Source: Myxococcales bacterium (GTDB lineage Bacteria; Myxococcota_A; Polyangia; Polyangiales; Houyiibacteriaceae). From it: a stretch of DNA of 56,705 nt. Below the pieces are notes generated by a model. The model did no database searches and was not told the DNA's origin. It saw nothing but the letters and a program-made list of their open reading frames with translations. Positions within the stretch are counted from its first letter, which is position 1. Each line of letters starts with the position of its first letter. The translations under genes and the position numbers were made by a program. The stretch lies in contig JAHEEE010000019.1 of NCBI GenBank assembly GCA_024640845.1, positions 1 to 56,705 of the forward strand. The letters are read 5' to 3'. This document shows, one piece after another, positions 34,572 to 42,524 of the stretch.

Positions 34572-35378
34572 ATGGACCCGGTAATGATCGGCATCATATT
34601 GTTTTTTTTCGCGTTTATGGCGTACGATACGCTTTGGCCCGCGCGCGACTACCCCAGTGTCGACCGTTGGGTACTCAAGGGCATCGTCGCGTTCGTCGTC
34701 TATGCAGGGCTCTCAACCGGGCTTCCGTTCGTTTGGGACGCGTGGCTTGGAGAGCACCGCCTGATCGACGCCACCGGCCTCGGGACTTGGGGTGGCGCGG
34801 CTGCCGGATTCTTGGCCGTAGAGGTATTCATGTACGGTTGGCACCGGCTCATGCACAACAACGACTTCCTCTGGAGATGGTTCCACCAGATGCATCACAG
34901 CGCCGAGCGCGTCGACGTCGCGGGGGCGTTCTACTTCTCCCCGCTCGACATGGTCGGCTGGACCTTCCTCGGCAGTCTCGCGTTGGTTTGGGCTGTCGGC
35001 GTGACGCCAGAAGCTGCCGTCGTTGCGAACGTGATCGTCACGTTCTTCGGGGTGTTCAGTCACGCGAACATCCGAACGCCGAAGTGGCTTGGCTATTTCG
35101 TCGCGCGGCCCGAGATGCACGCGGTACACCACGAGCGCGGGTCCCATGCGCACAACTATTGCGATTTGCCGTTCATCGACATGGCGTTCGGCACCTACAA
35201 GAATCCCCAGACCTTCGAGGGTGTGGGTGGCTTCTACGATGGGGCGTCAAGCCGCGTTGTCGACATGCTGTTGGGCAGAGACGTTTCCGTTCCCAGCGAG
35301 AACCACGCCGAGTTTTCAACACCCAACTCCGAGTGGCTCACCCGCCGAACGGCCGAAAGACGGCGAACGTCACGATGA
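34572..35378 (+). CDS. Sterol desaturase/fatty-acid hydroxylase-family membrane enzyme
   Basis: The 268-residue membrane protein carries the three His clusters of the diiron hydroxylase family: HRLMH (residues 91-95), HQMHH (105-109), and HAVHH with the following HAHN near residues 178-190. These would bind two irons and use O2 to hydroxylate or desaturate a lipid. Four to five hydrophobic helices are visible. The ATG at 34572 has a strong GGAGG 6-7 bases upstream, and the earlier frame is ignored. The gene is divergent from the AAA/TPR gene by about 100 bases and its 3' end overlaps the HemJ-like gene by 41 bases, tail to tail. The lipid substrate is unknown. Confidence 0.85.
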   Translation: MDPVMIGIILFFFAFMAYDTLWPARDYPSVDRWVLKGIVAFVVYAGLSTGLPFVWDAWLGEHRLIDATGLGTWGGAAAGFLAVEVFMYGWHRLMHNNDFLWRWFHQMHHSAERVDVAGAFYFSPLDMVGWTFLGSLALVWAVGVTPEAAVVANVIVTFFGVFSHANIRTPKWLGYFVARPEMHAVHHERGSHAHNYCDLPFIDMAFGTYKNPQTFEGVGGFYDGASSRVVDMLLGRDVSVPSENHAEFSTPNSEWLTRRTAERRRTSR

Positions 35379-35757
35379 GTATGCTCAAGACCGAGATCGC
35401 CACTGCGAGTCGCGAAAACGTTTTTGGGCCGATTTCTTCGCCGTCTGCCCATCGACGCAGCTTCCCCGAGAGCACGCCGGTCACGCCGGCGAGAATCAGA
35501 AGCAGCGTCAGCTTGCTGTGCATCCATCCCTGCTTCGCGTAGACGTCCGCGAAGTTGGGGATGAGCATGCCTAAGCCGCCCGCAAAAGCGACGAGCATGG
35601 CGGGCGTCGTCACGCGCACGGTCACCTTTCGCAGCGTCTGGGCGATGCCGCTCTCCCATGGGGTTGGTGCGGCCGCTGCGATCGCCACAGCCACAGCCGA
35701 GCCGATCCAAAACGTGATGCCCAAAAAATGAAGGTAACGAAATATGGTCATGCTCAT
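35338..35757 (-). CDS. CopD/HemJ-like four-helix membrane protein
   Basis: The 139-residue protein has four predicted membrane helices. It has a conserved-looking His near the N-terminus (FRYLHFLGITFWIGS) and the pattern MHSKLTLLLILAGVTG, which resembles the His/Lys helix of HemJ and CopD family proteins. It is shorter than true HemJ. Heme or copper binding is possible, not shown. The ATG at 35757 follows a GGAG at about 7 bases; a longer upstream frame is discarded. It lies 25 bases after pcm on the same strand and may be co-transcribed. The 3' end runs 41 bases into the convergent hydroxylase gene. Confidence 0.6.
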   Translation of the reverse strand: MSMTIFRYLHFLGITFWIGSAVAVAIAAAAPTPWESGIAQTLRKVTVRVTTPAMLVAFAGGLGMLIPNFADVYAKQGWMHSKLTLLLILAGVTGVLSGKLRRWADGEEIGPKTFSRLAVAISVLSILIVTFAVFRPFGG

Positions 35758-35782
35758 TGCGTGCTCCTTCGCGCGGCGGACT

Positions 35783-36412
35783 CTAGCCTCCGTAGACGAG
35801 GGGCACAAAGACACATCGGCATAGCTCGGCGGTCTCTAGCTTGCCGTGGCGTTTGCGCGAGGCCTGCAGGGCTTGGCCCCATCTACCGCCAACGGGAATG
35901 ACCAGTCGGCCTCCTTCTCGCAGCTGCTCGACGAGAGCAGGGGGCACCTCCTCGGCTGCTGCGGCCACGACGATGCCGTCGTACGGGGCGCCCGGGGGCC
36001 AGCCTTTTCGACCGTCTGCACAGACGAGCTCGACATTGTCGATTCCGAGGTCGGCGATCGCGCGTTTGGCGCTTGCGACGAGCTCGGGAATGATTTCGAT
36101 CGCGTAGACCTTCTTGGCCAGCTTGGAGAGCACCGCCGCTTGGTATCCCGATCCGGCCCCTACCTCCAGTACCGTTTCGTCGCCCGCGAGCTGCAACGCC
36201 TCGACCGACATCGCGACCATGAGAGGCTGCGAGATCGTTTGGCCGTGGGAGAGGGGAAGGGCTCCGTCGACGTAGGCGTTGTGTTTCTGGGCGTCGGGAA
36301 CGAACGCCTCGCGGGGGATCTGGCCCATCGCCGTCAGCACACGACTGTCGGCAATTCCCCTTCGGCGGAGTTGCTGCTCCACCATTCGAGCCCGCTGCTT
36401 GTCCGGATCCAT
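35783..36412 (-). CDS. pcm: Protein-L-isoaspartate O-methyltransferase
   Basis: Pcm repairs damaged proteins by methylating L-isoaspartyl residues using S-adenosylmethionine. The 209 residues fit the family length. The SAM-binding motif is VLEVGAGSGYQAAVLSKLA, and the surrounding family pattern includes AYVDGALPLSHGQTISQPL upstream and the conserved IVVAAAAEEVPPALVEQL region. The start at 36412 is preferred to the upstream in-frame starts, because it follows a short leader and gives a normal length. It is divergent from the hydratase gene, with 116 bases between the starts. Confidence 0.92.
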   Translation of the reverse strand: MDPDKQRARMVEQQLRRRGIADSRVLTAMGQIPREAFVPDAQKHNAYVDGALPLSHGQTISQPLMVAMSVEALQLAGDETVLEVGAGSGYQAAVLSKLAKKVYAIEIIPELVASAKRAIADLGIDNVELVCADGRKGWPPGAPYDGIVVAAAAEEVPPALVEQLREGGRLVIPVGGRWGQALQASRKRHGKLETAELCRCVFVPLVYGG

Positions 36413-36528
36413 CGTGGGGAGCTTGATGTCAGTTGCCCCCGCGGTAAAGCGACTCCGTTGCTTCGGCGCTACGCTTGCGTTCGACGGGGGCCCGCGTATG
36501 GTCCGGCCTTCGAAAACGAGGAATCGAT

Positions 36529-37602
36529 ATGGCGAAGACCAATCCAGGCAATTTTTTCGAAGATTTCGAGGTGGGATCGGAGCTCGTGCACGCCGTGCCA
36601 AGAACAATCACCGAGGGCGAGGCCGCGATGTACATCGGGCTGACCGGGTCGCGGTACCCGCTCCATTGTTCCGCGGAATATGCGCGGTCTCTCGGGTTTA
36701 AGCGCGAGACGATCAACGACATGCTCACGTTTCACATCGTGTTCGGCAAGACGGTCAACGATGTGTCCCTCAACGCCGTCGCGAACCTCGGCTATGCGGG
36801 GGTGCGTTTTCTCCAGCCGGTATACGTCGGCGACACCTTGCGAACTGTCTCCGAGGTCCTCGGAAAGAAGGAGAACAGCAACGGCAAGACCGGTGTCGTC
36901 TGGGTCAAGAGTACAGGCACCAATCAGCGCGGAGACATCGTGCTCGAGTTTTACCGCTGGGTCATGGTGAACAAGCGCGACCCCTCGACGCCGACCGGTG
37001 CCTCTGATCGGCCGGCGATGCCCAAGGAGGTCGCTCCCGACGAGCTCGTGGTGCCTGCAACGCTCGATCTGAGTGGTTACGAAGCATGGCCGTCGGGGGG
37101 CAGCGCCTACTTCGACGACTACGAAGCGGGTGAGAAAATCGATCACGTCGACGGCATGACCATCGAGGAAGCCGAGCACGCGATCGCGACCCGGCTCTAC
37201 CAGAACACAGCGAAGGTACACTTCGATGCCGTACAAACGAAAGACACCCGTTTCGGTCGCCGTTTGATGTACGGCGGGCATGTGATCAGCATCGCGCGCT
37301 CGCTCTCGTTCAACGGCATGGAGCGCGTGCTTGGGATCCTCGCGTGGAACGGCGGTGCTCATGCAAACCCCACGTTCGCAGGCGACACGATCTACGCCTA
37401 CAGCGAAATCCTGGACAAAGCCGAGCTTCCTGGCCGAAACGACTGCGGCGCGCTTCGCGTGCGTTTGGTTGGCCTAAAGGACGTTCGACCGACCGACGCA
37501 GGCTTCCCACTCAAGGTCGAAAAGGATGGACGCGACGTCTATCACAAGGATGTTGTACTGGACTTGGACTACTGGCTGCTCGTCCCCAAGCGAGCTCGCT
37601 GA
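36529..37602 (+). CDS. MaoC double-hotdog hydratase, mesaconyl-CoA hydratase-like
   Basis: The 357-residue protein has two hotdog domains in tandem. It begins with KTNPGNFFEDFEVGSELVHA, the N-terminus typical of mesaconyl-CoA (beta-methylmalyl-CoA) hydratases. It keeps the phrase SLNAVANLGYAGVRFLQPVY and the C-terminal half GRRLMYGGHVISIARSLSF. Mesaconyl-CoA hydratase works in the ethylmalonyl-CoA and 3-hydroxypropionate pathways. The partners of those routes (crotonyl-CoA carboxylase/reductase, malyl-CoA lyase) are not in this window, so pathway membership is uncertain. The ATG at 36529 has a GAGGA 6-7 bases upstream. The next gene, a lipoprotein, starts about 26 bases after the stop. Confidence 0.82.
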   Translation: MAKTNPGNFFEDFEVGSELVHAVPRTITEGEAAMYIGLTGSRYPLHCSAEYARSLGFKRETINDMLTFHIVFGKTVNDVSLNAVANLGYAGVRFLQPVYVGDTLRTVSEVLGKKENSNGKTGVVWVKSTGTNQRGDIVLEFYRWVMVNKRDPSTPTGASDRPAMPKEVAPDELVVPATLDLSGYEAWPSGGSAYFDDYEAGEKIDHVDGMTIEEAEHAIATRLYQNTAKVHFDAVQTKDTRFGRRLMYGGHVISIARSLSFNGMERVLGILAWNGGAHANPTFAGDTIYAYSEILDKAELPGRNDCGALRVRLVGLKDVRPTDAGFPLKVEKDGRDVYHKDVVLDLDYWLLVPKRAR

Positions 37603-37628
37603 CCCAGTCGAATGGGGGGAGGTCCTCG

Positions 37629-38999
37629 CTGCGTCTCTGTATCTCTAGCTTTCTTGCGACGATTCTGATTGCGGCATGCGGAGGCGACGGCTCGCCGAAC
37701 ACGCAGAGCGGCGGTGCCGGTGGGGTGGGCGAGACCGAACCGACGCCGGCCTGCGACGATCGCATGATCGTTGCGGGCGAGCTCGGCGGCCCCTGCATCG
37801 ACGGTGCCCCCGAGTGCGACGGAAGCTCCGTCTGTCTCGTGGAACAGGCCTTCACCATCGGCCCAAACATCCAGAACCATCCGAACGGCGCGGGTTACAC
37901 GTTTGAGGTCGTCGACTTCCCCAGAGACTACTGTACGCCGGCGCTGCCACCGTCTTGGCCCGACACCCAGTGCAACTCGGAAAACGCGCTTGCGTGTGCC
38001 GACGAATGCGGCCTGTGTGCGCCGAGATATACCGATGCGGACATCTGCTTGAGGGGTTGCCGCGCCGAAGTCGAAACGAATAGCACCTGCCGCGAGGGCT
38101 ACCAGTGCGACCTGTTATTCGACGTCTGCGATAGTGGGTGTAGCTCCGACGACGAATGCCGGGTGTTCCTCAACGACATGGACGAGCTCGTCTACGACGC
38201 CGATTCGAGTTACTCCTGCAACCCGCAGACAAATCGCTGCGAGCACCCAGGTACACCCGGCGCGGAGGCGGGCATCCCGTGCGTCCGCGACGAGGATTGT
38301 GAGAGCAGAGGCATCTGTCTGGACGAAGAGACCTTCGGCTTCAGCGGTGGCTACTGCTCGAAGATACGCTGCGACATCGACTCTTGCGCAGGCGACGGAA
38401 TCTGCGCCTCGCTCGACCTCGGCGTGCCGCTTTGCGCGGAGCGCTGCCAGGTTGGCGCCGGCGCGGACGAGGGGAATCCGAACACGTATCTGAACAACAC
38501 CCAGGGATGTCGGGACGGCTACACCTGTTTTTGGACTGGCACACCTAGCGACGCGACCGGCGCGTGCGTGTCCGGCGAGTTCAACACCATCATAGAGAAC
38601 AACATCGGCTCTTCGTGCGCTGACTCGGGCGAGTGCTACTCGCCTTTTGGTCAGGGCACCTGCGGCGATCCCGATTTCACGTGCTCGCTCATCGGCGAGG
38701 CGCCCGGCCTTTGCAACACCGGCTTTGGCTGCACGGTCCTCGACTGTGCGGTCCCTGGTATGCCCGCCGACGTCTGCGGCGACGACGCGGAGTGTATCGT
38801 CGACCCGAGTAGCGGCGCATCCCTCTGTGTCGCCAGGTGTGCTTCTGCCGAGGAATGCCCGTTCAGTGGCGCGTGCGCCGACCTCGATGGCGACCGGCTC
38901 ACGCTCGATTCCGTCTGTCTGGCGTTCTGCCTGGAGAACGCGGAATGCAGAGGAGGAGAAATCTGCAATGATTCTGGCGAATGCGAGGCGCAGAGGTGA
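37629..38999 (+). CDS. Cys-rich lipoprotein
   Basis: The 456-residue protein begins LRLCISSFLATILIAACGGDG, a lipoprotein signal with the acylated Cys in LIAACG. The rest is Cys-rich, with repeated patterns such as CEHPGTPGAEAGIPCVRDED and groups ending in Cys at regular spacing, as in disulfide-rich surface proteins of myxobacteria. No catalytic motif is visible. No ATG, GTG or TTG in the frame sits near the signal. The best start is CTG at 37629, with a GGGGGGAGG 6 bases before it; CTG at 37599, which overlaps the upstream stop, is the alternative. The protein should sit on the outer membrane or be surface-exposed. Confidence 0.75.
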   Translation: MRLCISSFLATILIAACGGDGSPNTQSGGAGGVGETEPTPACDDRMIVAGELGGPCIDGAPECDGSSVCLVEQAFTIGPNIQNHPNGAGYTFEVVDFPRDYCTPALPPSWPDTQCNSENALACADECGLCAPRYTDADICLRGCRAEVETNSTCREGYQCDLLFDVCDSGCSSDDECRVFLNDMDELVYDADSSYSCNPQTNRCEHPGTPGAEAGIPCVRDEDCESRGICLDEETFGFSGGYCSKIRCDIDSCAGDGICASLDLGVPLCAERCQVGAGADEGNPNTYLNNTQGCRDGYTCFWTGTPSDATGACVSGEFNTIIENNIGSSCADSGECYSPFGQGTCGDPDFTCSLIGEAPGLCNTGFGCTVLDCAVPGMPADVCGDDAECIVDPSSGASLCVARCASAEECPFSGACADLDGDRLTLDSVCLAFCLENAECRGGEICNDSGECEAQR

Positions 39000-39050
39000 G
39001 GGGTTGCGGCGCCCTGCGGCTTCCCCTAAACACCGCCATTAGGAGAAATC

Positions 39051-39182
39051 ATGTACCTGCCAATCGTCGACAGTGACCGGCCTCGGAAACGCAACAAGAG
39101 CGCGCGTCGGAACGCGAAGCGCAAGGCGAAGAATCGCCGCCGTATCAACCGCATGCACGGACGCAAACTGGGTCGTCGCTGA
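39051..39182 (+). CDS. 43-residue very basic small protein
   Basis: An AGGAG Shine-Dalgarno at 39041 precedes an ATG at 39051 and a short frame ending at TGA 39180-39182. The product begins MYLPIVDSDRPRKRNKSARR, continues with a Lys/Arg/Asn-rich helix and ends in GRKLGRR. More than a third of its residues are Lys or Arg, so nucleic-acid or ribosome binding is likely. I do not recognise a family. The gene sits between the Cys-rich lipoprotein and the PEP synthase regulator, with 51 and 13 bases between. The good ribosome binding site and the lack of stops make chance unlikely, but confirmation needs expression or conservation. Confidence 0.65.
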   Translation: MYLPIVDSDRPRKRNKSARRNAKRKAKNRRRINRMHGRKLGRR

Positions 39183-39195
39183 GCTCGCCACAGTA

Positions 39196-40044
39196 ATGGA
39201 CGCGAAGGTCATCTACGTCGTCAGCGATTCGACCGCTGAGACCGCAGAGCGGGTGACCCGCGCGACTCTCCTACAGTTCCCGGACGAAAAGGTTCGCCTG
39301 AAGATCGAGCGGCGTGTCCGGGACCGACGTGCGTTGAGCGCCATCCTGCAGCAGGCCGCCGAGGCTCAAGCGATGGTCGTCTTTACCCTGGTGCGCCCTG
39401 AGCTTCGCGACCACTTCAACGAAGAGGCGACCAGGCTCGACGTACCGCACGTCGATGTGATCGGCTCGCTCCTCATCCAAATCGCCCGTCACCTCGAAGC
39501 AGCGCCGGTCAACATCCCGTCCGCTGAGCTTCCTCTCTCGGCCGAGTATTTTCGCCGCGTGGAGGCGATCGAGTTCGCCGTCAAGAGCGACGACGGGAAG
39601 GAGCCTCGCAACCTGCACAAAGCCGACCTGGTTCTTTGCGGCGTGAGCCGTACCAGCAAGACGCCGCTTTCGACCTACCTGGCGGGGCGCGGCCTCAAAG
39701 TGGCGAACGTGCCGCTGGTGCTCGGGGTAGAGCCGCCTCGCGAGCTTCTCGAGCTTCCCGGGTTCCGTGTGATCGGGCTCACCATCGATGTCGACCAGCT
39801 TCTCGACATCCGCAAGCACCGCCTGCAACAGCTCGGGATGCCGCCAGATGCCAACTACGGACTACGCGACCACGTGAGGTCCGAGATCGAGTACGCGCAC
39901 ACGATTTTCCGCGATCACCCGGAGTGGATGGTCGTCGACGTCACCAACTGCGCGATCGAAGAGACGGCCACGATCATTCTGGAGACCCTCTCGGAAATCG
40001 ACCAGCTCCGAGGGTTGACGATTCCTCCGCCCAAACAGCGCTGA
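39196..40044 (+). CDS. PEP synthase / pyruvate, phosphate dikinase regulatory protein
   Basis: This is a bifunctional kinase/pyrophosphorylase that switches PEP synthase or PPDK off and on by phosphorylating a Thr. The 282-residue protein opens with IYVVSDSTAETAERVTRATL, the family N-terminus. It contains the unusual P-loop CGVSRTSKTPLSTYLA at about residues 148-163 and ends with ETATIILETLSE. Length is usual for the DUF299 family. The regulated enzyme (PpsA or PpdK) is not in the window, so which of the two it controls is unknown. It starts 13 bases after the small basic protein and may be on the same transcript. The ATG at 39196 gives the normal start; upstream frame is discarded. Confidence 0.9.
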   Translation: MDAKVIYVVSDSTAETAERVTRATLLQFPDEKVRLKIERRVRDRRALSAILQQAAEAQAMVVFTLVRPELRDHFNEEATRLDVPHVDVIGSLLIQIARHLEAAPVNIPSAELPLSAEYFRRVEAIEFAVKSDDGKEPRNLHKADLVLCGVSRTSKTPLSTYLAGRGLKVANVPLVLGVEPPRELLELPGFRVIGLTIDVDQLLDIRKHRLQQLGMPPDANYGLRDHVRSEIEYAHTIFRDHPEWMVVDVTNCAIEETATIILETLSEIDQLRGLTIPPPKQR

Positions 40045-40048
40045 GTGC

Positions 40049-40558
40049 TCAGCGTCCCGGGGGTGAGCCGTATCGATGCGAGAGCGCAGCGTAGAACTGC
40101 GCAAGGATTCCGTCGGCGACCCGCAAGCGTCTGCTGAGCTCACGGGCGATGTTCATGATGAACAGCGCGTAGTCTTTGAGGTTTCGCCGATAGAGCAGAT
40201 TCTCGACATGATCGGCTGTTACCGAAAGGACCAGCGTGGGCGCAACTGCGCGGACGCTGGCGGAGCGCGGCTGAACGTCGATGATCGACATTTCACCGAA
40301 CCAGTCGCCCGGGCCCAGGACGGCCACGCGGACGTCGCCCCCCGACTCCCCCTTCTTGATCACTTCGAGCTCCCCCGCGATGACCACGAACATCTGTGTC
40401 GAGGTGTCGCCTTCTTCGACGACTATTTGGCCAGCTTCGATGCGGCTGGCCGGAATCGATGATGCGAGAACTTCGAGCGTCTCCTGGCTCAATCCGCCAA
40501 AGAGACCGATGTCAGCCAAGTGGCTCGCAGTGAGCTTCGGCGTAGGTGGTCGACTCAT
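40049..40558 (-). CDS. Cyclic-nucleotide-binding-domain protein
   Basis: The 169-residue protein is one cNMP-binding (CRP-like) beta-roll: FGGLSQETLEVLASSIPASR, the phosphate-binding cassette near GDWFGEMSIIDVQPRSASV, and a final helical part of about 45 residues (YALFIMNIARELSRRLRVAD). No DNA-binding helix-turn-helix follows, so it is not a classical CRP regulator. It may act as a sensor subunit with another protein. The cassette has Gly-Glu-Met and Pro-Arg-Ser in place, which suggests that cyclic nucleotide can be bound. It lies 77 bases after panC on the same strand and is convergent with the PEP synthase regulator, four bases away. Confidence 0.85.
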   Translation of the reverse strand: MSRPPTPKLTASHLADIGLFGGLSQETLEVLASSIPASRIEAGQIVVEEGDTSTQMFVVIAGELEVIKKGESGGDVRVAVLGPGDWFGEMSIIDVQPRSASVRAVAPTLVLSVTADHVENLLYRRNLKDYALFIMNIARELSRRLRVADGILAQFYAALSHRYGSPPGR

Positions 40559-40635
40559 GCCATCAGCATACGCGACTGATTCGGCTACGTCATGGAATCG
40601 AAGCCTGATGAGGCCAGGCAGTCTGCCGTGAACGA

Positions 40636-41493
40636 CTAGGGCCGGGGGTCTTCGCCGAGGACCACGTTGTCGATCAGCCGCGTCTTCCCGAGATGCGCGG
40701 CCACTGCCAACAACAGTCTGGACTCGGGGTCCTCCGGCGCTCCGAGCGTTTCCGGATCGGCGGCGGCGACGTAGTCGGCCCGATCGAAGAGCGCTTCGAC
40801 CGGGGCCGCGGCGAGGGCGCGGAGGGTGTCTGGGTTACGTTGTCCACCGGTCCATGCGTCGTATGCCGCCCGTAGACCGGTGACGATCCCGAGTGCGCGC
40901 TTCCGCTCGGAGGCTGACAGGTATCGGTTCCGCGATGAGAGTGCGAGTCCATCGGCCTCTCGGATGATCGCGCAGCCCACGACCTCGATCGGCATGTCGA
41001 GGTCGAGCGCAAGCCGCGATAAGATCCTCCACTGCTGGTAGTCCTTGCGCCCGAATACGGCGACGCTCGGGCCAGTCAGGTTGAACAGCTTCGTGACGAC
41101 CGTGGTCACGCCATCGAAATGGCCGGGCCGGAACTCGCCTTCGAGCGGCTTGGTGATCTCGCCCAAAGAGACCTGGGTCTGAAAGCCGTCCGGATACATC
41201 GCCTTGGGGTCTGGAGCGAACACGACGTCGACATCGCGCCCTCGGCAGCCTTCGAGATCGGCTTCCATCGTTCGCGGGTAGCGGTCCAGGTCCTCGCCTT
41301 CGCCAAACTGCAGGGGATTGACGAAGATCGTGACCGCGATGAAGTCTGCGCGGGCTTTTGCCTCGTCGATCAATGACAGGTGCCCCGCATGCAGGGCACC
41401 CATCGTGGGCACCAAACCGACCCGCTGCCCTCGGCCGCGAGCTTCGTCGCAGGCTCGCCTGAAGTCCGCGGGCTCGCGGACGACGGCCGTCAT
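40636..41493 (-). CDS. panC: Pantothenate synthetase
   Basis: PanC joins pantoate and beta-alanine with ATP to make pantothenate, the vitamin precursor of CoA. The 285-residue enzyme has the HIGH-like motif PTMGALHAGHLSLI (His35, His38), the pantoate/ATP pocket FVNPLQFGEGEDLDRYPRT, and the KMSKS-like part in GLALSSRNRYLS. All expected catalytic motifs are visible. Its start overlaps the panB stop (ATGA at 41490-41493), so the two consecutive pathway steps are translationally coupled. The third pathway gene, panD, which makes beta-alanine, is not present here. Confidence 0.96.
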   Translation of the reverse strand: MTAVVREPADFRRACDEARGRGQRVGLVPTMGALHAGHLSLIDEAKARADFIAVTIFVNPLQFGEGEDLDRYPRTMEADLEGCRGRDVDVVFAPDPKAMYPDGFQTQVSLGEITKPLEGEFRPGHFDGVTTVVTKLFNLTGPSVAVFGRKDYQQWRILSRLALDLDMPIEVVGCAIIREADGLALSSRNRYLSASERKRALGIVTGLRAAYDAWTGGQRNPDTLRALAAAPVEALFDRADYVAAADPETLGAPEDPESRLLLAVAAHLGKTRLIDNVVLGEDPRP

Positions 41494-42398
41494 CCCTTCG
41501 GGCCGTACGCCGCGCGCACGCCCTTTACGAGGCTGAGGCCGGGGGCCTCCTCCGTCTCGCTCGTCTTCACGTTGCCGAAGCCGTATTCCTCGCTTGGGAA
41601 AACACCCGCACGGACTTCGTCACGGAACTGTCGCGCGGCGGCCACGCCATCCTCGAAGAACTCGGCATACCGCTTGACGAACTTGGGCTTGAGGTCCGGG
41701 GTGAGCCCTAGCAGGTCGTAACAGACCAGGACTTGGCCATCGCAGTGGGGGCCGGCCCCAATTCCGATGGTGGGGATGTCGATCGCTTCGGTGATCTGTT
41801 GTGCGAGATCGGTTGGAATACCTTCGAGCACCAGGGCATAGGCGCCCGCCTCGGCGACCGCCTTTGCGTCGTTGAGCACGCGGGCCGCAGCCGCTTCGGT
41901 CTTGCCCTGGACCCGGAAGCCTCCCATCGCGTGGACGCTCTGCGGTGTGAGGCCCACGTGCGCCATCACCGGGATGCCAGCGTGGACGAGGCGCTCGATC
42001 GTGGGCGCGGCATCGACACCGCCTTCGAGCTTGACCGCCTGAGCCCCACCTTCCGCGAGGAAGCGCGCGGCGTTCCGGAGCGCTTCCTCGGTGCTGATCT
42101 GCCAGCTCATGAATGGCATGTCCCCAACGAGGTGTGCGCGGCGCGTGCCGCGGGCGACAGCGCGGCAGTGATAAATCACCTCATCGACCGTCACGGGAAG
42201 GGTGGAGTCCAGGCCCTGCACGACCATGCCGAGCGAGTCTCCCACCAGGAGCACGTCGATTCCGGCCTCCTCGAAGAGCCGCGCGAACGTCGCGTCGTAG
42301 GCCGTCACCATCGTGATCCGCTTGCCATCGCGCTTCATCTTGCCAAGACGAGGCACCGTCACGGGCCGCCCGTCGGGGGCGTGTGGTCGTCCGGTCAT
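41490..42398 (-). CDS. panB: 3-methyl-2-oxobutanoate hydroxymethyltransferase
   Basis: PanB makes ketopantoate from 2-oxoisovalerate and methylene-tetrahydrofolate, the first step of pantothenate synthesis. The 302-residue TIM-barrel protein carries ITMVTAYDATFARLFEEAGI, the metal site LLVGDSLGMVVQG, VKLEGG and VMAHVGLTPQS, and the C-terminal strand IPTIGIGAGPHCDGQVLV. These are the standard PanB signatures. Start at 42398 is chosen because the ATG gives a normal opening (MTGRPHAPDGRPVTVPRLGK) and earlier residues look random. It overlaps panC by four bases and follows the TPR gene by 126 bases, on the same strand. Confidence 0.96.
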   Translation of the reverse strand: MTGRPHAPDGRPVTVPRLGKMKRDGKRITMVTAYDATFARLFEEAGIDVLLVGDSLGMVVQGLDSTLPVTVDEVIYHCRAVARGTRRAHLVGDMPFMSWQISTEEALRNAARFLAEGGAQAVKLEGGVDAAPTIERLVHAGIPVMAHVGLTPQSVHAMGGFRVQGKTEAAAARVLNDAKAVAEAGAYALVLEGIPTDLAQQITEAIDIPTIGIGAGPHCDGQVLVCYDLLGLTPDLKPKFVKRYAEFFEDGVAAARQFRDEVRAGVFPSEEYGFGNVKTSETEEAPGLSLVKGVRAAYGPKG

Positions 42399-42524
42399 TG
42401 GATTGGCTCGCTTTGGTCGCGGCCAGGTCGATTCCCGGTCCACGCCGCTACGCTCGTTGACTGTAGCACCGATTCCGGAATCGTCAGCAGTCCAAAAAGC
42501 GTTTGGAATACGAACGGTTGCAAC

